Assembly (NCBI GenBank): GCA_030745255.1
Contig: JASLOY010000257.1
Span: forward strand, 1 to 5,670
From: Vicinamibacterales bacterium
GTDB lineage: Bacteria; Acidobacteriota; Vicinamibacteria; Vicinamibacterales; UBA8438
Length of the DNA: 5,670 nucleotides
Direction: 5' to 3'
A program made the position numbers and the translations under genes. Of the stretch, positions 1 through 5,670 are shown piece by piece (within the stretch, counting starts at the first letter, position 1; the number at the start of each line of letters is the position of its first letter). A model generated the notes under the pieces. That model was given only the letters and a program-made list of their open reading frames with translations, did not search any database and was not told the origin of the DNA.

Positions 1-22
1 CAGTGGCCATGCCAGATGTCTC

Positions 23-43
23 TAGGCTCCGGCCGGAGACCTA
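23..43 (-). terminator. Small hairpin overlapping the stop codon of the last gene, weak terminator candidate
   Basis: On the plus strand tagg-ctcc (23-30) pairs with ggag-a-ccta (35-43) around a ggcc loop: an eight-base-pair stem with one bulged base (39). It includes the stop codon at 41-43. No T-run follows in the transcript direction, so an intrinsic terminator is not supported; it could be an RNA-stabilising 3' structure or chance in GC-rich DNA. Confidence 0.3.
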
Positions 44-1600
44 AAGCCACGTTCGCATCTCCATCGGCTGCGCGAGCAGCCACAAATTGACAATCGTCAG
101 CATCAGCAGGAAACCGGAGGTCACGAGGCGTGTTCGCCACCCCACATCCGGCAGCATCCAGCGACGGGAGAGACCGCGGTGCGCGCGCTCAGTGGTGCGC
201 AGGCCCCAGTACAGCCCGAGCAGGACGAGGACGATCTGGAGGAGCCAGATCGTGCCTCGAGACACCAATGGACCCGGTTCTAGACCGGCCGTGTTGAACA
301 GGTCCCGTCCGGTGCCGAACGGATCGGACAGCACCGGCACGAGACGGCCCGCCTCGATGAGAAAGTGCCCGGCGTTGTGGGCCAAGTGATACATCAGCGC
401 GATCGCGATCAACGGGTACGCGTACCGGATGGCAACCTGCCACACCGTCGACCGCGAACCGGCGACCGGCAGCGCCCGACGGGTCATGGCGCTGAACGAC
501 AGATACAACGCGCTCGGCACCAGCACAACCACCGCCATGCCGAGGGTGAACGCGGTTAGATACCGCAGACCGCTGGTTGCGCGGAGCCACGCCAGCGCGG
601 TCGTCCACACCGGTGTCATCGTCAGGCCGTGAAACGTCGTCAGCGAGATCATGACCACCGCCAGAACCGCTTCGTCCCGACGCGGCTGTCGAACCGCGTG
701 CAGGTCGGTGGCCCACGGGCGCAAATTGATCGCCACGTTGTCGCTCGGGCAGCTCTTGACGCACTCGGTACAGACGGTGCAGTAGGTGTTCGCCCGCAAG
801 GCGCCCGGCGACTGACCGGTGGGGCACGGGTAGCCGCGGTCGCTGCCGGTCAGACATTCCTTCGTGCGACAGACACGGCAGACGTCCTGATCACGCGCCC
901 GCACCTCGACCGGTGCCATCATGCTGTAGAGTCCGCAGATCCGCCCGATGAGGCAGCCGTACCGGCAGAACGAGCGTCGCTCGAAGATCAACGCCGGCAC
1001 CACGGCGAGCAGCACCATCACCAGGCCAAGGATCGCCGTCGCTCGCGGGCTTCGGGTCACGCCGAAGCCCAGCTCGAGCCAGGTGAGGCCGACGAACAGG
1101 ACGGTCGCCGGGTAGACGTTCCGCAACCACCGCGGCCACTTGAGGTCGAGCGCCAGCGGTTCATCCCGTCGTCGCCGCCAGAACGTCAGTCGCCGCAGCC
1201 AGGACGCCAGCGCCTCCCAGGGGCACACGAGACACCACATGCGGCCCAGGAGCACGATATCGAGGATGAGGAGCGTCCACCAGATGGTCCAGGTGAGCAC
1301 GGTGGCGATGTTACGGTCGGCAACCGGGCTGCCGAGAAAGCCTGCCGAGAGAATCAGAAACAACGCGAGGACGAGCGGCACCTGCAACGCGAACTGGAAG
1401 GGACGCCTGGATACTACCCAGTGGAGGGGCCGCCAGGCTAGCAGATCAAGACGCCAGCCACCGCTCGGCTGTCCGAACCAGCGGGGTCCCTGCAGCACGC
1501 TCCACACCGTGAGCAACGCCGCCATGGCGAGCGCCGTGTAGTAGATCGCTGGCGGCAACCCTTCCATCGCGCTCATCGCCTGAGCACCGGCGGTGTCCAT
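41..1600 (-). CDS. Multi-span membrane iron-sulfur protein (NosR/CcoG/NapH-related polyferredoxin)
   Basis: 519 residues, ATG start with a good ribosome binding site, TAG stop at 41-43. About ten hydrophobic segments are visible, near 19-37, 70-90, 100-119, 162-180, 187-205, 311-328, 347-369, 389-405, 449-467 and 492-510. MWCLVCPWEA (C123, C126) and SFCRYGCLIGRIC (C212, C216, C222) follow spans in the way the paired cysteine motifs of NapH, NosR and CcoG do, but the first is C-x2-C-P and the second lacks the usual Pro. A soluble stretch carries C241-C244-C249-C259, an irregular set, and a standard C274-C277-C280-C284-P ferredoxin motif. The C-terminal half adds spans with His324, His405, His408 and His412, which could ligate haem or take part in quinone chemistry. 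Such proteins move electrons across or along the membrane. It may feed or drain the Nap-like ferredoxins; the partner is unknown. Confidence 0.82.
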   Translation of the reverse strand: MDTAGAQAMSAMEGLPPAIYYTALAMAALLTVWSVLQGPRWFGQPSGGWRLDLLAWRPLHWVVSRRPFQFALQVPLVLALFLILSAGFLGSPVADRNIATVLTWTIWWTLLILDIVLLGRMWCLVCPWEALASWLRRLTFWRRRRDEPLALDLKWPRWLRNVYPATVLFVGLTWLELGFGVTRSPRATAILGLVMVLLAVVPALIFERRSFCRYGCLIGRICGLYSMMAPVEVRARDQDVCRVCRTKECLTGSDRGYPCPTGQSPGALRANTYCTVCTECVKSCPSDNVAINLRPWATDLHAVRQPRRDEAVLAVVMISLTTFHGLTMTPVWTTALAWLRATSGLRYLTAFTLGMAVVVLVPSALYLSFSAMTRRALPVAGSRSTVWQVAIRYAYPLIAIALMYHLAHNAGHFLIEAGRLVPVLSDPFGTGRDLFNTAGLEPGPLVSRGTIWLLQIVLVLLGLYWGLRTTERAHRGLSRRWMLPDVGWRTRLVTSGFLLMLTIVNLWLLAQPMEMRTWL

Positions 1601-1606
1601 TGATTC

Positions 1607-1611
1607 CCTCT
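1607..1611 (-). promoter_or_regulatory. Ribosome binding site AGAGG before the 519-residue membrane protein
   Basis: AGAGG (part of AAAGAGGGA) lies 6 bases before the ATG at 1600, within the 15-base gap after the preceding stop. This supports the first Met over the in-frame Met at residues 9 and 12. Confidence 0.65.
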
Positions 1612-1615
1612 TTAC

Positions 1616-2197
1616 CTATGTCGCGACAACTGCCCGCTGCCGGGCCGGCTGGCGCCGCCTCTTGACGATTCCCACGACGACCACCGTGAGACCGAGCACG
1701 CCGACTGCCCCGATGATGAGCGGCCGGTCGTCGGTCTGACCAATCACGACCGGAAACGGGATCACCTCGACCTGATCGCCGTTCGGGAAGCTCACCCGGA
1801 TCTGGTAGGCTTCGGCGGCTTCGAAGGTCAGAAAGAACTTGTAGTCGTTGCCTTCCGGGCCGACCCCGGTCTTGATCTCGAACGGCCGGGCGACCACCTG
1901 GTCGTCGCCCAACCAACTGGTGCGGACCACCGCGACCTGCAACGGTTCGCGGAACACCTCGCCGGTCTCCCGGTCGTGGACGTAGAGCTTGAATCGAACC
2001 CGCTCACCGGGTCTCGGAATGCCCGGAAAATAGGTGAAGTCAAGATCGGTCGAGCCGACCTGGGCGATGACCTCCAAGTAGGGGATCTGCGGATAGGTAT
2101 CGCCGTACTTGTAATGGGGAATCCCCAGGATGTGATGCGCCGCGAGCACCGTCGGGAGCGCGGCTACGAGCAGCAGCGTCAGCAATGGTCGTCTCAT
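1616..2197 (-). CDS. Exported membrane-anchored protein with N-terminal His-His motif, possible metal binding
   Basis: 193 residues; ATG at 2197 overlaps the upstream stop (ATGA), and GGGGAGG stands 10 bases upstream. A Sec-type signal peptide is clear: MRRPLL, hydrophobic core to about 17, likely cleavage near VLA-A or AA-HH at 19-20. The mature part would begin at or next to HHILGIPHYKYGDTYPQ (His21, His22, His28). The middle is predicted to be mostly beta-strand (GERVRFKLYVHD, YKFFLTFEAAEAYQIRVSF), like a small immunoglobulin-type or YtkA/FixH-like domain. One membrane span (about 159-178) and a basic tail KRRRQPARQR follow, giving a periplasmic domain with a cytoplasmic C-terminus. There are no cysteines. 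I cannot name the family firmly. The histidines suggest copper or other metal binding, perhaps in maturation of the neighbouring redox proteins; this is inference only. Confidence 0.82.
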   Translation of the reverse strand: MRRPLLTLLLVAALPTVLAAHHILGIPHYKYGDTYPQIPYLEVIAQVGSTDLDFTYFPGIPRPGERVRFKLYVHDRETGEVFREPLQVAVVRTSWLGDDQVVARPFEIKTGVGPEGNDYKFFLTFEAAEAYQIRVSFPNGDQVEVIPFPVVIGQTDDRPLIIGAVGVLGLTVVVVGIVKRRRQPARQRAVVAT

Positions 2198-2910
2198 TCG
2201 GCTCGGACCTCCCCTCGGTCAGGCGAAAACGGCGGTTTGACGGCGATCGCTTTGTGACGGATCGGGCACACCTCGACACAGAGCCCGCAGCCGATACAAT
2301 GCTCGGCGTGCACGGTCGGTCGGGCCCGGTGGTCGACCGTGATCGCCAGGTCGCGGTACGGGCAGACCGTGAGGCAGGCGCCGCACCAGCTCGTGCGTGT
2401 CCACGGCAAGCAGATCTTCCGATCGATCTCCGCCAGCCCCATCCGCACCTCGCGCTTGATCGCGTCGCGGTTCTCCGCGATTGGCCGAATGGCGCCGGTC
2501 GGGCACGCCGGCCCACATTTCATGCAGACGATGCACCCGGTCTTCCACGGCAGGATGTAGGGGGTGTCGCCGCCCTGCCAGACCGGGGCGACGATCTGCC
2601 GACGGGGCAGCGCGCCACGCGCCCGGTGCAGCGGCGGCTGCGCCCCTTCGACCCGGCTCGGAAACTCGATGCACCGCACCGGGCAAACCTCGGCGCAGAG
2701 AAAGCACCGCGTGCAAGCGGCGCGGAACTTCGGCTCGTCCAGGGCGCCCGGTGGTCTCAAGGGATGCTGCCCCGGCGGCGCTGCTTCCGCTGAAACGAGA
2801 CTGGCACGAAACAGCCGCGCGCCGCCCAGTCCGAGCATGCCGAGCACGAGGCCTTTGGCGATGCGTCCGATCCAGGCAAAGAGCTCTCGTCTCCTCACGG
2901 TCACCCTCAT
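2194..2910 (-). CDS. Second NapG/MauM-type ferredoxin (NapG paralogue)
   Basis: 238 residues from ATG at 2910, 9 bases after the napH stop. Shine-Dalgarno support for that ATG is weak; an in-frame GTG at 2898 (residue 5) has GAGGG 5 bases upstream and is an alternative. The N-terminus VRRRELFAWIG followed by a hydrophobic stretch (18-30) looks like a twin-arginine leader or membrane anchor. Four [4Fe-4S] motifs: C66-C69-C72-C76 (plus C80), C126-C129-C132-C136, C167-C176-C179-C183 and C205-C208-C211-C215. It lines up with the first NapG over nearly its whole length, including the LRPPGA stretch before cluster 1 and TPYI-P before cluster 2. It has an insert of about 20 residues between clusters 1 and 2, rich in Arg and Pro. 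The gene end overlaps the next start by ATGA. It probably forms a second ferredoxin partner for the NapH-type protein or links to the downstream membrane polyferredoxin; which one is unknown. Confidence 0.87.
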   Translation of the reverse strand: MRVTVRRRELFAWIGRIAKGLVLGMLGLGGARLFRASLVSAEAAPPGQHPLRPPGALDEPKFRAACTRCFLCAEVCPVRCIEFPSRVEGAQPPLHRARGALPRRQIVAPVWQGGDTPYILPWKTGCIVCMKCGPACPTGAIRPIAENRDAIKREVRMGLAEIDRKICLPWTRTSWCGACLTVCPYRDLAITVDHRARPTVHAEHCIGCGLCVEVCPIRHKAIAVKPPFSPDRGEVRAE

Positions 2911-2919
2911 CCCGCGCCG

Positions 2920-3900
2920 TCATGAGACCTGCGCCTCCGCCGCCGGCAACACATCCCTGCCGTCCCTGGGTCTGAGCCCGACCCGGTAGACAAGCGCACC
3001 CGGCGCGCACGCCCGGACGCACAGCCCACAGTTGTTGCACTCCTGGCCGAAGCGCCCGCGCATCGGGTCGAGACCGAATTCACAGACGGCGTTGCACCTG
3101 GTGCAGTCGGTGCACTCCTGTGCGACGAGCGTGAGCCGCAGGATTCGCCACCGGCCGAGCAGCGAGTAGAGCGCCCCGCCAGGACAGATGTACCGGCACC
3201 AGAATCGCCGTGAGACGAAGATCTCGAAAGCGAGGAGCGCGAGGAAGAACCAGGCGCCCGCGCTGACCACACCGAACGTGATCCAGAGATAAAGCTCGCC
3301 CCCGATGATCCGGGGTGGGTAGATCTCGGCGAAGATCTGTGTGCCGAGCACAACGCCCGCGACGAGACCGAGCGCCAGAATGGCGAATTTCGTGATGCGT
3401 GCGAAACCGACGTCGGTCTCGATCCCGGTCCAGCCGCGGATCTTGGTGCCGAGCTCGAACAGCAGATCCGCCGGACAGAGCCAGCCGCAGAAAACCCGTC
3501 CGAGGAGCAACGACGCCAGGACCGGGATCAGCGCCGTGATCAGGAAGTGGTCGAAGATTACACGGGCCGCACCGATGAAATCGATGACCGCGAGCGGGTC
3601 CGAGATCACCAGCTCGCCCACCTTGAGCGTCCAGACGGAGCCGCGGACCGATTGCGTCACACGCGACGGGTCGTCCAGATCTTCGACCAGCTGGTGCACG
3701 AGGCTCGTGTCCCAGCGGGCCTCGATCCCAACTTCGTCACGCTGATTCCGGAGATTGTCGTACAGCGACAGCGTCGGGATCACGACGAGCAGCACGAGGA
3801 CACCAACCTGCAGGGTTCGACGCGCGACCTGCAGCCGGAATCCACGGCCCGGCCAGTGCCGGTTGCGCCGCCGCCAGTACCGACGCACCCGCTCCGTCAT
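2920..3900 (-). CDS. napH: NapH-type membrane quinol dehydrogenase polyferredoxin
   Basis: 326 residues. The frame extends further upstream, but that part lies inside napG; the ATG at 3900 overlaps the napG stop (ATGA) and has GGGGAG 4 bases before it. A basic N-terminus precedes four likely membrane spans near 29-47, 113-133, 170-188 and 205-229. Two NapH hallmarks are visible: GRVFCGWLCP (C138, C142) after span 2 and RRFWCRYICPGGAL (C235, C239) after span 4. Two ferredoxin motifs follow in the cytoplasmic tail: C263-C266-C269-C273 and C288-C291-C294-C298. NapH proteins oxidise quinol together with NapG and can replace the NapC cytochrome. The protein is longer than the roughly 290 residues usual for NapH, mostly because of a larger loop (48-90) between spans 1 and 2. 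The GSVWTLKVGELVISDPL stretch at 87-103 is typical of the family. The position between two NapG-type genes fits this role. Confidence 0.9.
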   Translation of the reverse strand: MTERVRRYWRRRNRHWPGRGFRLQVARRTLQVGVLVLLVVIPTLSLYDNLRNQRDEVGIEARWDTSLVHQLVEDLDDPSRVTQSVRGSVWTLKVGELVISDPLAVIDFIGAARVIFDHFLITALIPVLASLLLGRVFCGWLCPADLLFELGTKIRGWTGIETDVGFARITKFAILALGLVAGVVLGTQIFAEIYPPRIIGGELYLWITFGVVSAGAWFFLALLAFEIFVSRRFWCRYICPGGALYSLLGRWRILRLTLVAQECTDCTRCNAVCEFGLDPMRGRFGQECNNCGLCVRACAPGALVYRVGLRPRDGRDVLPAAEAQVS

Positions 3901-4574
3901 GTCGCTCCCCTTCCGGTGTCGCGCAGGGAGGGACGCACCCGGATTGCTTGCGGCATGTGGACGCAGGCCTGCTCGCACAGACCACAGCCCACGCAGTAGT
4001 CCGGGTCCACGATCGGCTTCTCCCAGAGACCCGCCTTGAGCGCCACGCCTTCGAGGGGACACGCGCGTATGCAGATCCCGCAGACATAGCCTTGATAGGA
4101 ATGACAGATATTCTCGTCGAGCTCGACGACACCCATGTCGACGACGTCCCAAATCGCCGGTGGCCGTTCCGCGACCGGGCGCAGCGCGCCCGACGGGCAC
4201 CCGTTGTTGCATTCCATGCAGAGGATGCAACCTTTCTCGCGCGGTACGATGTAGGGTGTGCCGCGGGCTTCGGGAGGGCCTTCGGGTCCGACGAAGCGGA
4301 TACACGAGTTGGGGCAGTTCTCGCCGCACTTGTGGCAGCGGATGCATCGGCGGGTGAACTCGTCTTCGTTCACCGCGCCCGGTGGTCGCAGAAAGCGGGT
4401 GCCACCCGCCGTTGCGGCGTCGACGTGCCCCGGCATCGTACCGAGACGCACTCGCTCGAACAGGGCGAGCGCGCCGACCACACCAGCGCTCTTCAACGCC
4501 TCGCGGCGCGTGTGTTTCGACCGTGGTTCGGGGGGCTCCCCGTCCGGGGGAGCCCCGCTGCGATTCTTCCCCAC
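3897..4574 (-). CDS. napG: NapG/MauM-type periplasmic ferredoxin, four [4Fe-4S] motifs, twin-arginine leader
   Basis: 225 residues, GTG start. An unusually Pro/Gly-rich lead of about 20 residues precedes a twin-arginine signal, THTRREALK-like at 21-28, followed by a hydrophobic stretch (31-40), so the folded protein is probably exported by Tat. Four cysteine groups follow: C77-C80-C83-C87 (with C91 nearby), C116-C119-C122-C126, C157-C165-C168-C172 and C194-C197-C200-C204. The third group has a wider first gap. This number and order fit NapG/MauM ferredoxins, which relay electrons from a NapH-type membrane quinol dehydrogenase to a periplasmic reductase. It follows the molybdenum-enzyme gene by 18 bases and overlaps the napH start by ATGA. 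A paralogue lies at 2194-2910. The codons for residues 7-15 form a strong hairpin. The family assignment is firm; the electron acceptor is inferred from context. Confidence 0.9.
   Translation of the reverse strand: MGKNRSGAPPDGEPPEPRSKHTRREALKSAGVVGALALFERVRLGTMPGHVDAATAGGTRFLRPPGAVNEDEFTRRCIRCHKCGENCPNSCIRFVGPEGPPEARGTPYIVPREKGCILCMECNNGCPSGALRPVAERPPAIWDVVDMGVVELDENICHSYQGYVCGICIRACPLEGVALKAGLWEKPIVDPDYCVGCGLCEQACVHMPQAIRVRPSLRDTGRGAT
4532..4556 (-). repeat. Perfect 10-bp inverted repeat (hairpin) in the 5' coding region of napG
   Basis: ggggctcccc (4532-4541) and ggggagcccc (4547-4556) are exact reverse complements separated by the five bases gtccg. In the transcript the stem starts 18 bases after the first base of the GTG start codon. 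There is no following U-run, so it does not look like an intrinsic terminator. It encodes residues about 7-15, before the twin-arginine motif. It could slow early elongation, modulate initiation or act as an RNA-processing or stabilising element between the reductase and electron-transfer genes; it could also be a by-product of Pro/Gly codons. Confidence 0.7.
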
Positions 4575-4581
4575 TGCGGTG

Positions 4582-4586
4582 CCTCC
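4582..4586 (-). promoter_or_regulatory. Ribosome binding site GGAGG that fixes the GTG start of napG
   Basis: A consensus GGAGG on the minus strand lies 7 bases before the GTG at 4574-4572. It sits in the 18-base gap after the TAG stop of the molybdenum-enzyme gene. Its position is the main reason for accepting the GTG start, since there is no ATG in frame before the twin-arginine motif. Confidence 0.75.
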
Positions 4587-4592
4587 GCTGCC

Positions 4593-5670
4593 CTACGCGG
4601 GTTGGATCTTCTCGATCCGCGCCGCCAGCTTCTTGAAGTCCGGCTGGCCGCTCACAGGGTCATAGGCTCGATGCGCCACCGCGTTGATGTTCCACTCGTT
4701 CTCGGCCGGGTCGGCGGAGTCAGCCACCGCGAGGTTCCACGGGCTGAAGATCATGCCGACCTGGACGTTGTTGCGCGCCGGCAGGACTATGCTGTTGGCG
4801 CCGTCTATCTGCGCGCGGGCGACATAGCTGCCGCGGCGGGTCGAGATCCGCACCCAGTCGCCGTCCTCGATACCGTAGTTCTCCGCATCGCGGGGGTGCA
4901 TCTCCAGATACTGCTCGGGCACCAGCCGACGCGTCGTCGCGCCGCGAATCGTCTTCGAGGTGTGGAAATGCTCGTAGACGATCCCCAGCAGCAGCCAGAA
5001 CGGATACGCGTCATCCGGCACCAGCGCGCCCGGACGACCGGCCCACTCGAAGTCCGGCAGCTCCGGCGTCAGGCCGCGGTCGCGGATCGCGACGAGGTCC
5101 TCGTTGTGGTCGATGCAGTAGAGCCCCTCCTCGACGCCGTAGCCCTGCATCTTGGCGATGTACTCTTCGCGGTTCTCGTAGGTCTGCTCGCACAGCCGCA
5201 TCAGGGCGCTGCCGGACGCCCGCCGAAACGCCCCGTATGGGCGCTCCTGCCACCCGTCTTCCTGGAACATGTAGCGCCGCTTCACACCGCCCTTGAGCGC
5301 CAGCTCGGCCGTCGGAGCGGGCCACTGAATGCCGCGCAGCTCGCGTAGCTGCTGGTAGGGCGTCTTGCCGGTCTGCTCCTCGACGGCGAGGATACCGGTC
5401 AGGTCGGAGTCGGTGCCTTTCGACGCCCGGAGGAACTCGCGCAGCACCTCCTGCGCGTCGTACATCCCGTTGGGCAGCTTGCTGTAGGGGAACATCGCGT
5501 CCCCGTCCTTGCCGAGCAGGTTGGCGATCTCCTTCGCCTTGTCGATGACGATGTCCATGTCCGGTTCGCCGTGCGGGTGAATCTTGTACGCCTGCCAACC
5601 GGCTTCCTTGTAACGGACGGCCTCTTCCGCGTAATCTTTCGGACCGTCCAGCACGGCGGAGCTGGCGTAA
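4593..5670 (-). CDS. napA: NapA-type molybdopterin oxidoreductase, C-terminal part (5' end outside window)
   Basis: The frame stays open to the window edge, so the true start is not visible; 358 residues and a TAG stop are seen. From about residue 37 on it reads as the C-terminal third of a DMSO-reductase-family molybdenum enzyme. GIQWP lies near 113-117, a YEHFHT...TRR segment near 232-247, MHPRDA...GIEDGDWV near 257-273 (the molydopterin dinucleotide-binding domain), and the tail motif DPVSGQPDFKK near 337-347. That tail resembles the DP-S-Q-DFK ending of periplasmic nitrate reductase NapA. The family reduces nitrate to nitrite in the periplasm using Mo-bis-MGD and one [4Fe-4S]. The cluster-binding cysteines, Mo ligand and export signal lie outside the window, so substrate is unproven. 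The neighbouring napG/napH-type genes support the Nap assignment. The first 36 residues do not fit this family (see the separate entry). Another reductase of the same superfamily remains possible. Confidence 0.72.
   Translation of the reverse strand, partial: YASSAVLDGPKDYAEEAVRYKEAGWQAYKIHPHGEPDMDIVIDKAKEIANLLGKDGDAMFPYSKLPNGMYDAQEVLREFLRASKGTDSDLTGILAVEEQTGKTPYQQLRELRGIQWPAPTAELALKGGVKRRYMFQEDGWQERPYGAFRRASGSALMRLCEQTYENREEYIAKMQGYGVEEGLYCIDHNEDLVAIRDRGLTPELPDFEWAGRPGALVPDDAYPFWLLLGIVYEHFHTSKTIRGATTRRLVPEQYLEMHPRDAENYGIEDGDWVRISTRRGSYVARAQIDGANSIVLPARNNVQVGMIFSPWNLAVADSADPAENEWNINAVAHRAYDPVSGQPDFKKLAARIEKIQPA
5562..5669 (-). other. Enolase-superfamily-like fragment at the open 5' end of the molybdenum-enzyme frame
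   Basis: The first 36 visible residues begin YASSAV, continue with YAEEAVRYKEAGWQAYKIHP and end HGEPD. This is the pattern I know from the start of the barrel domain of mandelate racemase/muconate lactonizing enzymes: YASS strand, then Y-EEA-RY-E-G--AYKIHP. The K-x-H (Lys29, His31 counted from the edge) would sit where the superfamily carries its catalytic K-x-K/K-x-H. NapA-type sequence seems to take over at DMDIVIDKAKEI, just after position 5562. A NapA-type protein would be expected to have a G-E-x-x-P-D segment here, so the two families share a short stretch of similar residues at the join. The match is from family memory, not from a search. It may be a chimeric contig end, a recombination scar or, less likely, a natural fusion. 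Confidence 0.5.

Noticed and set aside
1..10. ATG reading into the left edge on the minus strand (ATGGCCACTG), possible start of a further gene
   Set aside because: Only three codons are visible and the upstream sequence has just a weak AGAGA as ribosome binding site, so a gene cannot be supported, although the operon may well continue.
31..60. CRISPR, tRNA, rRNA, insertion-sequence ends or attachment sites
   Set aside because: I looked across the whole window for direct-repeat arrays, tRNA-like folds and transposase-like frames and saw none; nearly all of the window is accounted for by the six genes.
629..1441. 270-residue open frame on the plus strand opposite the 519-residue membrane protein
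   Set aside because: Composition is dominated by Arg, Gln, Glu, His and Pro with no motif, while the minus-strand frame has clear spans and cysteine motifs.
2219..3040. 273-residue minus-strand frame across the napH end and second napG
   Set aside because: It is a frame-shifted shadow of the second NapG gene; the cysteine motifs are found only in the other frame.
3901..4347. Upstream extension of the NapH reading frame to 475 residues
   Set aside because: The extra 149 residues lie inside napG in another frame, have no family resemblance, and the ATG at 3900 has a good ribosome binding site and an ATGA overlap.
3948..5348. 466-residue open frame on the plus strand opposite napG and the molybdenum enzyme
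   Set aside because: It runs antisense to two genes with clear family motifs, is rich in Arg, Ala, Val and His with no recognisable domain, and is typical of long open antisense frames in GC-rich coding DNA.

Overview
The window is GC-rich bacterial DNA carrying one tightly packed operon, all on the minus strand and so read from right to left. There is no intergenic space beyond about 20 bases between genes. The twin-arginine-type and Sec-type export signals suggest a cell with a periplasm. Nothing here fixes the taxon; a high-GC Gram-negative environmental bacterium is the best guess.

In transcription order the layout is: (1) the C-terminal part of a NapA-type molybdopterin oxidoreductase (4593-5670, cut by the window edge); (2) a NapG/MauM-type ferredoxin with four [4Fe-4S] motifs and a twin-arginine leader (3897-4574); (3) a NapH-type quinol-dehydrogenase membrane polyferredoxin (2920-3900); (4) a second, paralogous NapG-type ferredoxin (2194-2910); (5) a small exported protein with a C-terminal membrane anchor and a His-His motif at the predicted mature N-terminus (1616-2197); (6) a 519-residue multi-span membrane protein with cysteine motifs related to NosR/CcoG/NapH-type iron-sulfur proteins (41-1600). 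Two junctions are ATGA stop/start overlaps and the others are gaps of 9 to 18 bases, so co-transcription and translational coupling are very likely.

Inferred working model: quinol is oxidised by the NapH-type membrane protein. Electrons pass through one or both NapG-type ferredoxins to the exported molybdenum enzyme, which by homology would reduce nitrate. The two distal genes would add a second membrane Fe-S conduit and a possible metal-binding or assembly factor. No cytochrome gene (NapB or NapC) lies in the window, and the distal pair is not part of the textbook nap operon.

The two oddest points are: (a) the first 36 or so residues of the molybdenum-enzyme reading frame, at the right edge, look like a piece of an enolase-superfamily (mandelate racemase/muconate lactonizing) enzyme joined in frame to NapA-type sequence, which suggests an assembly chimera or a real recombination junction; (b) the napG-napH-napG' arrangement followed by the His-His protein and the large polyferredoxin, which may be a variant electron-transfer module.
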